A DNA stretch of 64,000 nt. Origin: Ignavibacteria bacterium (GTDB lineage Bacteria > Bacteroidota > Ignavibacteria > Kapaibacteriales > UBA2268). The stretch lies in NCBI GenBank assembly GCA_026417135.1, contig JAOADV010000008.1, positions 1 to 64,000 of the forward strand, written 5' to 3'. The notes under the pieces were generated by a model, which saw only the letters and a list, made by a program, of their open reading frames with translations, was not told the origin of the DNA and ran no database searches. A program made the position numbers and the translations under genes. Shown here piece by piece: positions 36,003-45,567 of the stretch. Numbering within the stretch: the first letter of the stretch is position 1; each line of letters begins with the position of its first letter.

Positions 36003-36951
36003 TCTGTTTTCCCAAAAATCTTCGCCAATGATATACATACGGTGGGTCGAAAGAAACAACTGTTGTTGATGGTCGAGCCTCTATTTTTGGGATTAATATT
36101 CCAATTGTATCTTTAATTATATCGTTTATATCAATTTTGGCGCTAATTTGATATTTTTCTGATTGCATAAAATCCGTTACTCCCGAGCGAATGGTAACTC
36201 TAACGTATTTTGGTTCTATATAATGACCTTCTGGTAAATGACCTCCTTCGATAAGAATTGGGACATCTTCGATGACTTGTTCGGCAAATAACTCTACATT
36301 TGCGAGTATTCTTACATTTTCTTGGCTTAAGTTAATTTGCGAGCGTAAAGTGTCGGATAAAGGGACAACAAGGTCGACTGGCTTAAAAACATCCTCGAGT
36401 ATAACTTGCTGGGTTTTCCAAGTTTCAATTTTATCGACAAGTTCTTTTTGCCCATAAATTACAATCATATCGGGTTGGACAATTGGTTCCTCAACAATAA
36501 AGTTTTCGCGAGGTTTTATTACAACATCTGGAACAACTTTGACTATTTTTGCCACGATTGTACCAATTTCTAAAGTTAATAAACCAGGAACAACGTCGAG
36601 AGGTTCGGCGTTGACAGCAAGGTTAAGGCCTCGAATCAAATCCTGTTTCGTAATAACAACTTTGTCGCCAATTCGCTCGAATTCTTCGACTTTTACAATG
36701 CAAGATGATGTTCGGGGGAAAAAGCTTAGATTTATAATTTGCCAGCCAGTTGCTAATATTTGAACGTCAAGGTCGTTTGGAATTTTCCCAATCAAAGAAA
36801 ATTTTTCTGAATGTATGATTTTTAATGGAACTTTTAAGTTGAACTTATATTCAGCATTTAAAATTGAAAAAATCCATATAGATAATGCTATCAAAAAGGC
36901 GAAAAAAAGTCCTTTGATTTGGTCCGACTTGAATTTCCTACCAAATTTCAT
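35989..36951 (-). CDS. YbbR-like domain protein
   Basis: This 320-residue protein has one N-terminal membrane helix (GLFFAFLIALSIWIFSIL), then extracytoplasmic repeats of about 80-90 residues with the YbbR pattern (VPLKIIHSEKFSLIGKIPNDLDVQILATG; PDMIVIYGQKELVDKI; VEPKYVRVTIRS-like PKYVRVTIRS). In Firmicutes YbbR (CdaR) regulates the diadenylate cyclase CdaA. No cdaA is next to it, so only the family is assigned. It overlaps dnaG by 4 bases. Confidence 0.8.
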   Translation of the reverse strand: MKFGRKFKSDQIKGLFFAFLIALSIWIFSILNAEYKFNLKVPLKIIHSEKFSLIGKIPNDLDVQILATGWQIINLSFFPRTSSCIVKVEEFERIGDKVVITKQDLIRGLNLAVNAEPLDVVPGLLTLEIGTIVAKIVKVVPDVVIKPRENFIVEEPIVQPDMIVIYGQKELVDKIETWKTQQVILEDVFKPVDLVVPLSDTLRSQINLSQENVRILANVELFAEQVIEDVPILIEGGHLPEGHYIEPKYVRVTIRSGVTDFMQSEKYQISAKIDINDIIKDTIGILIPKIEARPSTTVVSFDPPYVYHWRRFLGKQITQR

Positions 36952-38771
36952 TGTCGCAACATACTTATTAACTTTTGTTTTAATCGAGACAATTCACTTA
37001 TTTCTTTCATAATTTCTTCTTTCGAATTTTCTTCGCTAATAAGTTTTTTCTTGATTGCATCCAGCTGGTTTTCAACTTTTTTGATGCGTAAGCGAATAAC
37101 CGCAGTGTTGATAAGTTTAATTATATCGACTTCGTTGGAGAAACCAAACCGTTCCCAATTTTCACTTATTTCTTCTCCCGGGAATGCAATGTCTATAAAT
37201 TTTTTCTTGGTTTCTTCCGAAACACTGCTGTCGTTCAAAATGGAATTCAGAACATCCTTCCCTTTGTGGAGCTGTAACACTTCGAAAAGTTCCTTTCCTT
37301 CGTTAGAAATTAATTGGGAAACATCAAATTTATAAAATTTACTTAAATATTCAAATGATTCGGTATGTTCGATACAAACACGTAAAAGGAACTGTTCTTC
37401 GGGTAGCATCTTGCTTTCTACTCCAATAGTGATTGGACGACTTTCCGGTTTTGGCTTTTCGAACTTGTCGGGTTTTAACATTGGCTTTTGTTTGTAAATT
37501 TCTTGTAATTGAGTATAAGATTGACCAGTAAGTTCAGCGAATTCCATAATAAAATCGTCGTGTTGAAGTGGGTCGGGAATTGAGTTGATAAGTTTTAAAA
37601 TGTATCTTGTTAGTTGGGATTTTTGAGCTGGTCGGGACATAATGCCCTTGTTTTGGGCAAGTTCAACAAAATATCGGACAAAACTAACCGAATTTTCGAG
37701 TAAGTTGATGAATGCTCGTGCGCCGTATTTTTTTATTAAGCTGTCGGGGTCTTCGTCGGCAATTATTTTGACAATAAGAACTTCGAAGCCTAAGGGTAGA
37801 GCAAGTTGTATCGCTCTTTCAGTTGCTTTTTGCCCAGCCTCGTCCCCGTCGTAAGCGATATATAAAGTTTGGCAATAGCGGAGAAGCATTTCCAATTGCT
37901 CTTGCGTGAGCGAAGTCCCACAAGAGGCCACAGCATTTCTAACACCGCCTTGGTAAAGTCCTATCACGTCTGCATAGCCTTCGACCAATACAGCGGAATT
38001 CTTACTTCGTATCTCGTTTCTTGCTTGATACAATCCAAAGAGTAGTTTACTTTTATCGAAAACTTCTGTTTGAGGGGAATTTATGTATTTTGCTTGTTCA
38101 TTAGTTTCTTTCAAAATTCGACCGCCAAACCCAACAACCTTGCCAAGCTGGTTGTGTATAGGGAAAATAATCCTTTCCCGAAAAACATCGTAATATTCGC
38201 CGTCTGCTCCTTCCCGAGGCTTGATTAAGCCAGCTCCAAGAAGGATTTGTTCGGAGAAACCCTTTGATTTCATTTCTTTGTAAAGGGTGTCCCAACCAGC
38301 TGGGGCATACCCAATTTCGAATTCTTTAATTATGTCGAGCGAATATCCTCTACCTCGGAGATAAGAAAGAGCAAGTTTACCGCTTTGTGTAAATAAAAGT
38401 TTATGGAAAAATTTGCTCGCAAAATTTAAGGATTGTAGAATTTGTTCACGAAATGAAACTTGTTCCTTCGCTTTTTCAGACCTGTAAGTCTCTAAATTAA
38501 TACCAGCGCGACGAGCCAATTCTTTTACAGCGTCGAAGAACCCAAAATTATAATATTCCATCACAAATGATATAACATTTCCCGATTTACCGCATCCGAA
38601 ACATTTAAAAATCTTTTTTTCGGGCGAAACCGTAAACGATGGTGTTCGTTCTTGGTGGAATGGGCAAAGGCCAACGTAGTTTGAACCACGGCGGCGAAGA
38701 TTTACAAATTCGCTGATAAAATCAATTATGTTTATGTTTTCGATTATTTCTTGGGTAATGTTTTTTTCCAT
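36948..38771 (-). CDS. dnaG: DNA primase DnaG
   Basis: The chosen ATG gives 607 residues; an open stretch of 35 codons upstream is not primase-like and would overlap the WG-repeat gene. The N-terminal zinc-binding domain has C36, H39, C57 and C60 in CPFH...CFGC. The catalytic core begins with YLRGRGYSLDIIKEFEIGYAP, then GRIIFPIHNQLGKVVGFGGR, the TOPRIM motif VLVEGYADVIGLYQGG, and AYDGDEAGQKATERA. The C-terminal part is a helicase-binding-like helical region. It makes RNA primers for replication. Confidence 0.97.
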   Translation of the reverse strand: MEKNITQEIIENINIIDFISEFVNLRRRGSNYVGLCPFHQERTPSFTVSPEKKIFKCFGCGKSGNVISFVMEYYNFGFFDAVKELARRAGINLETYRSEKAKEQVSFREQILQSLNFASKFFHKLLFTQSGKLALSYLRGRGYSLDIIKEFEIGYAPAGWDTLYKEMKSKGFSEQILLGAGLIKPREGADGEYYDVFRERIIFPIHNQLGKVVGFGGRILKETNEQAKYINSPQTEVFDKSKLLFGLYQARNEIRSKNSAVLVEGYADVIGLYQGGVRNAVASCGTSLTQEQLEMLLRYCQTLYIAYDGDEAGQKATERAIQLALPLGFEVLIVKIIADEDPDSLIKKYGARAFINLLENSVSFVRYFVELAQNKGIMSRPAQKSQLTRYILKLINSIPDPLQHDDFIMEFAELTGQSYTQLQEIYKQKPMLKPDKFEKPKPESRPITIGVESKMLPEEQFLLRVCIEHTESFEYLSKFYKFDVSQLISNEGKELFEVLQLHKGKDVLNSILNDSSVSEETKKKFIDIAFPGEEISENWERFGFSNEVDIIKLINTAVIRLRIKKVENQLDAIKKKLISEENSKEEIMKEISELSRLKQKLISMLRQ

Positions 38772-38784
38772 TTCCTTGCAAATT

Positions 38785-39903
38785 CTAATATACCCGACGA
38801 TTGTGTCGTAAGTCGAAATATTTATCTGCAGCGGGTAATTCGATAACCAAGTTACCGTTTTTGTTAATGTAGCCACACTTCCCGTCCTTCGTTGAAATCC
38901 AAGCTAAGCCATTCGCAAAGCTATCGACGAATACGAAGTCTTTGTCGAATATCTTGTTGCCGGCTCCATCGATAAAGAACCATTTGCCGTTAAGTTTGAC
39001 TACCGCGAAACCTTCGCTGAATTCTTTAACATCTTCGTATATGTAATCTGTTATCTTTTCCCCATTTCGATTTATTAATGCCCATCTCAAGTCGGAATCT
39101 TGATTAATGAATTTTCCTACAAAATTAAGTCCCTCTTTGAACTCTTTTGCAATGTAACCATCGACGGTAAATTCGAAAAGACCTTCTTTGTTTAGAAAAC
39201 CAAATGTATCTCCTTTAATCGCAAAAGCTAAACCTTCGGAAAAAGGGTTCACCAAATGGTATTCCAATGGTATAACAAGCTTTCCTTGTGTATCGATAAA
39301 GCCTTGAATCATATTTTTGGTATTTACATCGGCGAGCCCTTCTTTAAATTTGTTTCCAGCGATGGTATCGAGCGATATTACCAGACGATTTGTTGTATCG
39401 ATATATCCTCTCACTTGTTCATTTTTAACGAAAGCCAAACCTTCGCTGAATTCGGTTGCGTCTTGATAAATTAATGGAATAACAACTTTGCCTTGGTAGT
39501 TGATAAAACCAAATTTGTATTCTTCGTTTTCAACCGAGTCCTTACCTTTCCCCTTAAAATATTTTACAGCTAATGCTCTACCGTTGTGGAAGTTAAATAA
39601 GTAAGAGACTCCCGAAACAACCAAAACATTTCCATCGAGGTCAATGTATGCCCAGTATGGTTTATTGTTGTATTTTATGTTTACCCTTATGAAACCTTCG
39701 TTGTAGCCAAGGACATCGATAATTTCGACGTTAAGTTTTTTCTTTTTGAAAAGTTCCTTTCCACTATGGTCGAGAAAATGCCACTTGTTATCTTTGAGAA
39801 AAGCAACAAGTGGTAAGTTTTCAATTTCTTGTTTTTTACAAAATGAGTGGAAAGATAATGAAATTGGTAGAATTAAAATTATAAATAGATTGCAGATTTT
39901 CAT
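38785..39903 (-). CDS. Exported WG-repeat protein
   Basis: This 372-residue protein has an N-terminal signal sequence (residues 1-21) followed by Cys22. The lipobox SFC is not classical, so lipoprotein status is uncertain. Six to seven WG-type repeats follow, for example YKFGFINYQGKVVIPLIYQDATEFSEGLAFV and RGYIDTTNRLVI. Such proteins are probably ligand- or cell-wall-binding, with no fixed function. It is embedded in the operon between an MlaF-like ATPase and dnaG. The pseudogene at 18256-18590 carries the same repeat type. Confidence 0.85.
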   Translation of the reverse strand: MKICNLFIILILPISLSFHSFCKKQEIENLPLVAFLKDNKWHFLDHSGKELFKKKKLNVEIIDVLGYNEGFIRVNIKYNNKPYWAYIDLDGNVLVVSGVSYLFNFHNGRALAVKYFKGKGKDSVENEEYKFGFINYQGKVVIPLIYQDATEFSEGLAFVKNEQVRGYIDTTNRLVISLDTIAGNKFKEGLADVNTKNMIQGFIDTQGKLVIPLEYHLVNPFSEGLAFAIKGDTFGFLNKEGLFEFTVDGYIAKEFKEGLNFVGKFINQDSDLRWALINRNGEKITDYIYEDVKEFSEGFAVVKLNGKWFFIDGAGNKIFDKDFVFVDSFANGLAWISTKDGKCGYINKNGNLVIELPAADKYFDLRHNRRVY

Positions 39904-40682
39904 ACTATCTTAGTTCCGTATCTTTCGATAAATTCATTTATAGCTAGTATTTTCTGAGAAACAAAGTCTTCAACTTTTCCATCAAAAATAAGACGACCTT
40001 CGTCGAGCATCGCTATGAAATTTCCAATTTTGAAAACAGAAAATAAATCGTGTGTTATGACAATCGATGTAACAGAAAACTTTTTAGCAAGGTGAGCTAT
40101 TAATTTGTCGATTTGCTCGGAGGTTACTGGATCCAAACCCGTAGTAGGCTCATCATAGAAGATATATGATGGATTTCCTACCAAAGCCCGGGCAATAGCA
40201 ACTCTTTTTTTCATACCGCCAGATAAATCCGCTGGCATTTTATCCTTCAGTATTTTCCATTCTCTTTCGAATTCTCGATTTTCACCATCCTCTTCGGGCA
40301 AAAGTCCCACAGCTGTAAGACTACGGATAGCTTCGTCGACAAGAATTTTTTCGTTGCGTATCCCTCGCTCCCAAAGTCCTACAATGACATTTTCGTAAAC
40401 GGTGTAAGAGTCGAAGAGTGCCGAGCCTTGGAAAACGAAACCGATTTTTTCCCGAATTTTAAAAAGCTCTTCCTTTTCCAATTTGTGTATATTATGTCCA
40501 TCGATAATAACCTCACCTTCATCCGGTTCAAGCAAACCAACAATATTCTTGATAAGAACACTTTTCCCACAGCCAGAGCGACCTACTATACAATAGGTAA
40601 CTCCATCGGGAATGGTCAAAGAAATACCATCTAAAACTTTCTTAATGCCAAACGACTTGTGAATATTTTTTACTTCTATCAT
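39900..40682 (-). CDS. ABC transporter ATP-binding protein, MlaF-like
   Basis: This 260-residue protein has Walker A GRSGCGKS near residues 34-41, a Q-loop in IGFVFQGSALFDS, signature LSGGMKKR, Walker B IFYDEPTTGLDPVTS, and a switch His in VITHDL. The FQGSALFDSLTV-like and SGGMKKRVAIARALVG segments are typical of MlaF/Mkl ATPases that drive phospholipid transport at the outer membrane. No permease (MlaE) or MCE-domain gene is adjacent. It overlaps both neighbours by 4 bases. Confidence 0.87.
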   Translation of the reverse strand: MIEVKNIHKSFGIKKVLDGISLTIPDGVTYCIVGRSGCGKSVLIKNIVGLLEPDEGEVIIDGHNIHKLEKEELFKIREKIGFVFQGSALFDSYTVYENVIVGLWERGIRNEKILVDEAIRSLTAVGLLPEEDGENREFEREWKILKDKMPADLSGGMKKRVAIARALVGNPSYIFYDEPTTGLDPVTSEQIDKLIAHLAKKFSVTSIVITHDLFSVFKIGNFIAMLDEGRLIFDGKVEDFVSQKILAINEFIERYGTKIV

Positions 40683-41620
40683 TTTTGTATATCTGGAATT
40701 TCAATTAAATAATAATCTTTTGGTTTCGGAAGTTTTCTTTTCAAAATCCAAGGATTTAGATACTTTACCCAAATATAAGTTGTTCCTTGTTCTCTTGCCC
40801 ATTCTGCAAGGTTCGGAATTTCATCCTTCCAAACAATTTTTTTAGTTCTGATGGGATGGTAATATTCAGCTGGGGGAATATCGAAACCATATTTTTTATG
40901 ATTTACCATCAGCTCCTTGATAATCAAAATTCTAAAGACAAATCGCCAAGTTTCCTCGTTAAGAAAAAGTTCAAAATAGTTATTACTTCCTTGAAATTGA
41001 ATATTGTCGGCCAAATTTGTAAAGCCCATATTGTAAGCCGCAGCAGCAAGCGACCAAGAACCGAATCTATCGTAGGCTTGCCGTAAGTATCTACAAGCAG
41101 CTTCTGTGCTCTTGTAAATATTTAGTCTTTCGTCAACAAACTCGTCCACTTGAAGTTTGTACTCCGTAGCAGTGGAAGGGATGAATTGCCATATTCCGTG
41201 TGCTAACTTCGGAGAAACAACATTTTGTAAACCACTTTCGGCTACTGCAAGATATTTCATATCCTCGGGAATATTGTGCTTTTTAAAGATACTATCGAAT
41301 AACGGGAAAAATCGAGCTGAACGTTTCAAATAAAGAATTATCTGCGCCGGGCTTTGAAGATTAATGTAGAATTCGCGTTCTGCTCGTTCTAAAAGTATCG
41401 GATTGTCCAAAGAAACAACTTCGCCACAAAACTCCAACTTTTTTGGAACCTTAATTTTCGAAAGAAACCCATAATAATTTTCGAAGTTTGAGTTCGTGTT
41501 GTTTCCATTTCCAAACGACATCTTCCAATCTGATAACAACAATGTTAAAAGTATAGCAATTAATATAATTTTCACCATAATAAAACCTAAAATATTTAAA
41601 AGAGACGAGTGAATACTCAT
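40679..41620 (-). CDS. Lytic transglycosylase, MltD-like SLT domain
   Basis: Up to 313 residues; the ATG at 41620 overlaps the obgE stop (ATGA), but an ATG 14 codons later would also give a good signal peptide. The SLT domain at about 105-250 has the catalytic Glu at E128 in YLAVAESGLQN, then AHGIWQFIPSTATEY, DERLNIYKSTEAACRYL, and SWSLAAAAYNMG. It cleaves peptidoglycan glycan strands with formation of 1,6-anhydro-muramyl ends, in the periplasm or at the outer membrane. No LysM repeats are seen. Confidence 0.9.
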   Translation of the reverse strand: MSIHSSLLNILGFIMVKIILIAILLTLLLSDWKMSFGNGNNTNSNFENYYGFLSKIKVPKKLEFCGEVVSLDNPILLERAEREFYINLQSPAQIILYLKRSARFFPLFDSIFKKHNIPEDMKYLAVAESGLQNVVSPKLAHGIWQFIPSTATEYKLQVDEFVDERLNIYKSTEAACRYLRQAYDRFGSWSLAAAAYNMGFTNLADNIQFQGSNNYFELFLNEETWRFVFRILIIKELMVNHKKYGFDIPPAEYYHPIRTKKIVWKDEIPNLAEWAREQGTTYIWVKYLNPWILKRKLPKPKDYYLIEIPDIQK

Positions 41621-42633
41621 TTTAATGAAAACTCGGATTTGCGTAAAGACTCAACTTTTTGCCAAAGCAAATACTTCAGCTCTTGAATACCCACTCCTTT
41701 CAAGGAAGATATTCCCAAAGGCTTTGGGAAACCTTTCCCAAAGCTTATTTTTTGTAGTTGTAACCATCTTTCTTTCGAAATTGTATCGATTTTACTAAAT
41801 GCGATAACCTTTTCTTTTTCGAGCATTGTACTATCATACTTTTTAAGTTCTTTAACCAAAGTTTTAAAGCTCTGCTTCGGGTCTATATCGTTGGAATCGA
41901 TTAAAAAAAGTAAGATTTTTGTTCGTTCTATGTGACGGAGGAACTGTATGCCTAATCCTTTACCTTCAGATGAGCCTTCGATTAGCCCGGGAATGTCTGC
42001 AACAACATAGTTTTGATTTAAACCAATTCTGACAACCCCAAGATTTGGGACAAGAGTGGTAAAAGGATAATCTGCAATTTTGGGTTTAGCCGACGATATT
42101 ACCGAAATTAAGGTCGATTTCCCGACGTTGGGGAAACCAACTATACCAACGTCTGCAATGACTTTGAGCTCCAAAAGCAATTCAAGTTCCTCACCGACTT
42201 GGCCATCTTCTGCATATCTCGGAGTCTGGTTCGTAGGAGTTGCAAATTCAGCATTGCCACGACCTCCATCTCCTCCTTTTGCAACAACAAACTTTTGATT
42301 GTGATAAACTAAATCTACAAGTATTTCGCCACTTCTGGCATCTTTTACAATAGTTCCGCAAGGAAGATAAATTATTAAATCTTTTCCGTTTTTTCCGGTC
42401 TTGTTGTTTGGTCCTCCGGGTTTTCCATTTTCGGCTTTAAAATGTTTTCTGTATTTGAAATCCAAAAGTGTAGTTAGGTGCTTATTTGCACATAATACGA
42501 TATCGCCTCCTTTGCCTCCGTTTCCACCGTCGGGACCACCTTTCGGAACGTACTTTTCTCGCCGAAAACTTACAAGACCTTTCCCCCCATTACCAGCTTT
42601 CACATAAATTTTAGCATAATCAATGAACTTCAT
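41617..42633 (-). CDS. obgE: GTPase ObgE/CgtA
   Basis: This 338-residue protein has the glycine-rich Obg domain at 1-158 (VKAGNGGKGLVSFRREKY, GGPDGGNGGKGG, GKPGGPNNKTGKNG). It is followed by the GTPase domain with G1 GFPNVGKS, G3 DIPGLIEG, G4 FSKID and G5-like SSLKG. No C-terminal OCT domain is present, as in many Bacteroidota. It works in 50S ribosome assembly and growth control. It lies 7 bases after the CASTOR-like channel gene. Confidence 0.97.
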   Translation of the reverse strand: MKFIDYAKIYVKAGNGGKGLVSFRREKYVPKGGPDGGNGGKGGDIVLCANKHLTTLLDFKYRKHFKAENGKPGGPNNKTGKNGKDLIIYLPCGTIVKDARSGEILVDLVYHNQKFVVAKGGDGGRGNAEFATPTNQTPRYAEDGQVGEELELLLELKVIADVGIVGFPNVGKSTLISVISSAKPKIADYPFTTLVPNLGVVRIGLNQNYVVADIPGLIEGSSEGKGLGIQFLRHIERTKILLFLIDSNDIDPKQSFKTLVKELKKYDSTMLEKEKVIAFSKIDTISKERWLQLQKISFGKGFPKPLGISSLKGVGIQELKYLLWQKVESLRKSEFSLK

Positions 42634-42640
42634 AATGTCG

Positions 42641-44584
42641 TCATTCGTCGCCTATGACTATAATTTTGTCCCCTTCGCTGAAAAAGATACGGTTCGATTT
42701 TATTGGATTTACACGAACACCATATGCTAGCATAGAGTCGCCTTGGTAACGAGGCTTGGATTCGCGCAATTTATATCCAATTGCAATTTCGTCTCTTTCG
42801 CGAGCAGATTCCAAGACGGTGTAAAAATTAACTGGCCTTCCGAGCTCAACGTAGAATTCAGCCGGCTTAATAAAAATGGACGGATTGGAGGCACTAAATA
42901 AAATCTCGAATATGGTTTTCAATTCCCGATTTTCCGAAATTTGCGAAAGCAACAAGCTATCGAGCCTTACACTAACGATAAAGTCGTCGGCGTGGGTTAT
43001 TTCCGCAAGTTCTCTGTTGCGGTCGTCGAGCATTTCGCTTACTATGGAAAACCGGTGCATCGTGCGGTCAGCAATGTCGCGCAGATGAAGCAAAGTGCTA
43101 AGCGTTCTTGCATCGACGGATTGAACGTCCAACATTTCAGTTTGTGCAAGAACAATTATGTGGTCAAATTGTTCAACAACTAAATTATCCAGTACTCTTC
43201 TATCTGTCGTATCGCCGTAAATGAAGGATATTTCGTGGTTTTTTAATTCATAATTCATTTCCAAAATTGTTCGTTCTGCATAAGGTAAGTCTGTAACTAC
43301 AACAAGTTTAGAATTTGGAGTAACATATTTGTCTAGCTCATTGATAATTAACGGGGCTCGTCTGTTCCAGCCAAGAATTAAAGTATTTTCGGGTGTTCGT
43401 TCTTTTAATTTGGGTTCTTCTCGGATTGCTCCGGGGTCGATTTTGTAATCCAATAGCCCAGAAAGAAGGATTGTGTCGTCGTCTTCGGATATTGCTATTA
43501 TTTTATCTCCTTCTTCGATTCGGGTATTCATTGGCGGTTTTAAAAGAATAGTTCCGTCGAACTTTCGCAAGCCTATTACCATCGAGTTTTCGTATGCAAA
43601 TAGTGCTTCGACGAAAGTTTTTCCAATAAGTTTTGGTTCAAATGCAAAGTAGATTTCGTCGCCTTTGAAATCCAATAACTCTGAAAAAACAACCGATAAT
43701 CCGGGTTGGCGACAAGTTTGTGCAATTATCCGAGAGATAACATAGTCGAAGACAACAAGCTGTACTTCGTCGCGGCCAGCGATCTCTGCGATTGGAACAT
43801 TTCGAGGATGACGGATTTCGGCAACGATATGATATTTCTCTGGTAAAGGCTTTCGATTGGGATTATTCGTTATAGCTAAGATAGTCTTAATTACGTATGA
43901 ATCTGGTTCTGTAACATCAGGTGCAATAACAATTATCGACTTTGCTTGATTGAGATTGACAATTTCCAAATCTCGAAGGTCGATTGGGTTCCCAGTTCGA
44001 GTAATAACTTTTGTGTTCTTTGTATCGCCGACTTTCGCACGTATTTCGTCGTCCATTTCAACTTTATCCTTTTCAGCAAGAATTACAATTGTCGAGCCTT
44101 TTTGATTTTCATTCGCTATAACCAATTCGGAAATAATTTGGAATACTTGAAAAGACCAGCCAAGAATGACAGTATGATTCTTTGCTAAAACCATACTTCT
44201 TCCTTTTCGAAGTTCCATTATCTTGTCCATAACGGTACTGCTGACAACACCAATGAAAACACTCGTCATCAGCAATCCAAAAAGTGTAGAAATTAGCATA
44301 AAAATTAGGAAAGAAGTATCGAGTGGGTCTTCGGCTAAAACTCCACCGTCGAGCGTTCTAAGAAGAACAACCCAAAAAGCATCGAAAAAATTATAATCTC
44401 CACCTTTTGGGAGCCCAACAACATTGCTTCCCTTTGGTATTAAGTTGAAAATTGTAAGACAAGCTGAAAGGATAAGCAGAAAAATCAAGCCCGAAAGAAT
44501 TAACAATAAGAACGGGGGAACAGGTCCTTTCGACATTAGATGGTCGAATTCGTACCGAATTCTGTTCCTAATTTTGTTTTTCAT
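42641..44584 (-). CDS. CASTOR/POLLUX (DMI1)-like ion channel with two RCK/TrkA-N domains
   Basis: This 647-residue protein begins with two to three membrane helices at about 25-125 (LLLILSGLIFLLILSACL, FLIFMLISTLFGLLMTSVFIG) flanking a pore-like loop. Two tandem NAD/RCK-type regulatory domains follow (NHTVILGWSFQVFQIISELV near 136; NTLILGWNRRAPLIINELD near 394). The middle region RSMVLAKNHTVILGW and EPDSYVIKTILAI match the plant CASTOR/POLLUX family, which also has bacterial members. It is probably a Ca2+- or K+-permeable channel in the inner membrane. Its role in bacteria is unknown. It heads the seven-gene operon. Confidence 0.87.
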   Translation of the reverse strand: MKNKIRNRIRYEFDHLMSKGPVPPFLLLILSGLIFLLILSACLTIFNLIPKGSNVVGLPKGGDYNFFDAFWVVLLRTLDGGVLAEDPLDTSFLIFMLISTLFGLLMTSVFIGVVSSTVMDKIMELRKGRSMVLAKNHTVILGWSFQVFQIISELVIANENQKGSTIVILAEKDKVEMDDEIRAKVGDTKNTKVITRTGNPIDLRDLEIVNLNQAKSIIVIAPDVTEPDSYVIKTILAITNNPNRKPLPEKYHIVAEIRHPRNVPIAEIAGRDEVQLVVFDYVISRIIAQTCRQPGLSVVFSELLDFKGDEIYFAFEPKLIGKTFVEALFAYENSMVIGLRKFDGTILLKPPMNTRIEEGDKIIAISEDDDTILLSGLLDYKIDPGAIREEPKLKERTPENTLILGWNRRAPLIINELDKYVTPNSKLVVVTDLPYAERTILEMNYELKNHEISFIYGDTTDRRVLDNLVVEQFDHIIVLAQTEMLDVQSVDARTLSTLLHLRDIADRTMHRFSIVSEMLDDRNRELAEITHADDFIVSVRLDSLLLSQISENRELKTIFEILFSASNPSIFIKPAEFYVELGRPVNFYTVLESARERDEIAIGYKLRESKPRYQGDSMLAYGVRVNPIKSNRIFFSEGDKIIVIGDE

Positions 44585-44912
44585 TTTAATAAAAAAACTA
44601 ATTTACTAAAATTCTTTTTTCGAAAGATATTGAACAATTTTACTAACAAACTTAATAATTTCTCGTAATTTTCGGCAAATTACCATTTAAAGTTTTGAAA
44701 CTCTTTAAAAGTTTCTCTCCGGAAAAATCAATCAAACATTTTTTTGTTGTAAATCCCTCTGGTAACATTAAAGAATAGGATTAAACAGTTTTATTACTTG
44801 CTTAGAACTAATGAAGAAATTCGCACAAACTTTCATTTATTGAATTCAATTGAAATAACAAAATGTAAATGTTTAACTTGCGTCATAATGGAACAAACAA
44901 AAGCTGGATGTT
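44585..44912. other. Divergent intergenic region
   Basis: No reading frame or RNA is recognised. It is AT-rich and lies between the start of the channel operon and the plus-strand YdeI/OmdA-type gene. It must contain promoters for both, but no exact TAnnTTTG element is seen. Confidence 0.45.
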
Positions 44913-45203
44913 ATGAAAGAAACTATTGTAGCAAATGGAATTTTGCACGAAGTGCCCGACGATATCAAAAATGAAATTAAAGCCGATATTTCTGTCCTTG
45001 AAATATGGAATAATCTTACATCTATTCAAAGAAACGAATGGATTTGCTGGGTTACAATCGTTAAAAAATCGGAAACAAGAGAAGAGCGTCTCGGCAGAAT
45101 GATGGAAGATTTAAAAAATGGAAAGCGACAACCTTGTTGCTGGCCTGGCTGTCCACACAGGAAACCTTCTTCCCAAAAATGGTTCAAACAATTCCAAATA
45201 TAA
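44913..45203 (+). CDS. YdeI/OmpD-associated (OmdA) family small protein
   Basis: This 96-residue protein fits the OmdA pattern: a helical core (ISVLEIWNNLTSIQRNEWICWVT), KKSETREERLGRMMEDLKNGKRQ, and a Cys-rich end RQPCCWPGCPHR. Relatives were named for protection against bacteriocins or antimicrobial peptides, but most are uncharacterised. It is a single-gene unit with 364 empty bases after it. Confidence 0.75.
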   Translation: MKETIVANGILHEVPDDIKNEIKADISVLEIWNNLTSIQRNEWICWVTIVKKSETREERLGRMMEDLKNGKRQPCCWPGCPHRKPSSQKWFKQFQI

Positions 45204-45567
45204 AAGCATTTGCTTAAAACTAATTTCTTTTCAAACTCATTAAATCCAACCTTCTGTTTAAGCTAAATTGGGTCTGTGATTTAAAGAGCTTTATTTCCTT
45301 TTATCAAAATTTCTTTTCCGCTAATGTGCAAAATATGGAATGTTCTAAACTTATTTAAGAAAATATGTTTTTATTCATCAGTTGTTGATGATTCCAATAT
45401 GTGTTCCTTTGTGCAAAAGGCTTATTAATTAATACCTTCGCAAAATCTTATACAACAAATTATCAAAAAAGGATTAATAGATATAGAACAATCCCTTCTT
45501 ACTTTTCAGTAGAGCACAAATAGATGAAAACTTTGTTTTTATTTAGCTAATTCTCAAACAAATTCTC
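45204..45567. other. Intergenic region between convergent genes
   Basis: I see nothing codable. It is AT-rich, with only a weak short palindrome (CATCA-GTTGT-TGATG near 45376-45390). No T-tailed terminator is evident. Confidence 0.45.

Noticed and set aside
45376-45390. Structured RNA in the gap 45204-45567
   Set aside because: Only a 5-base-pair palindrome is visible and no known RNA family motif is present.
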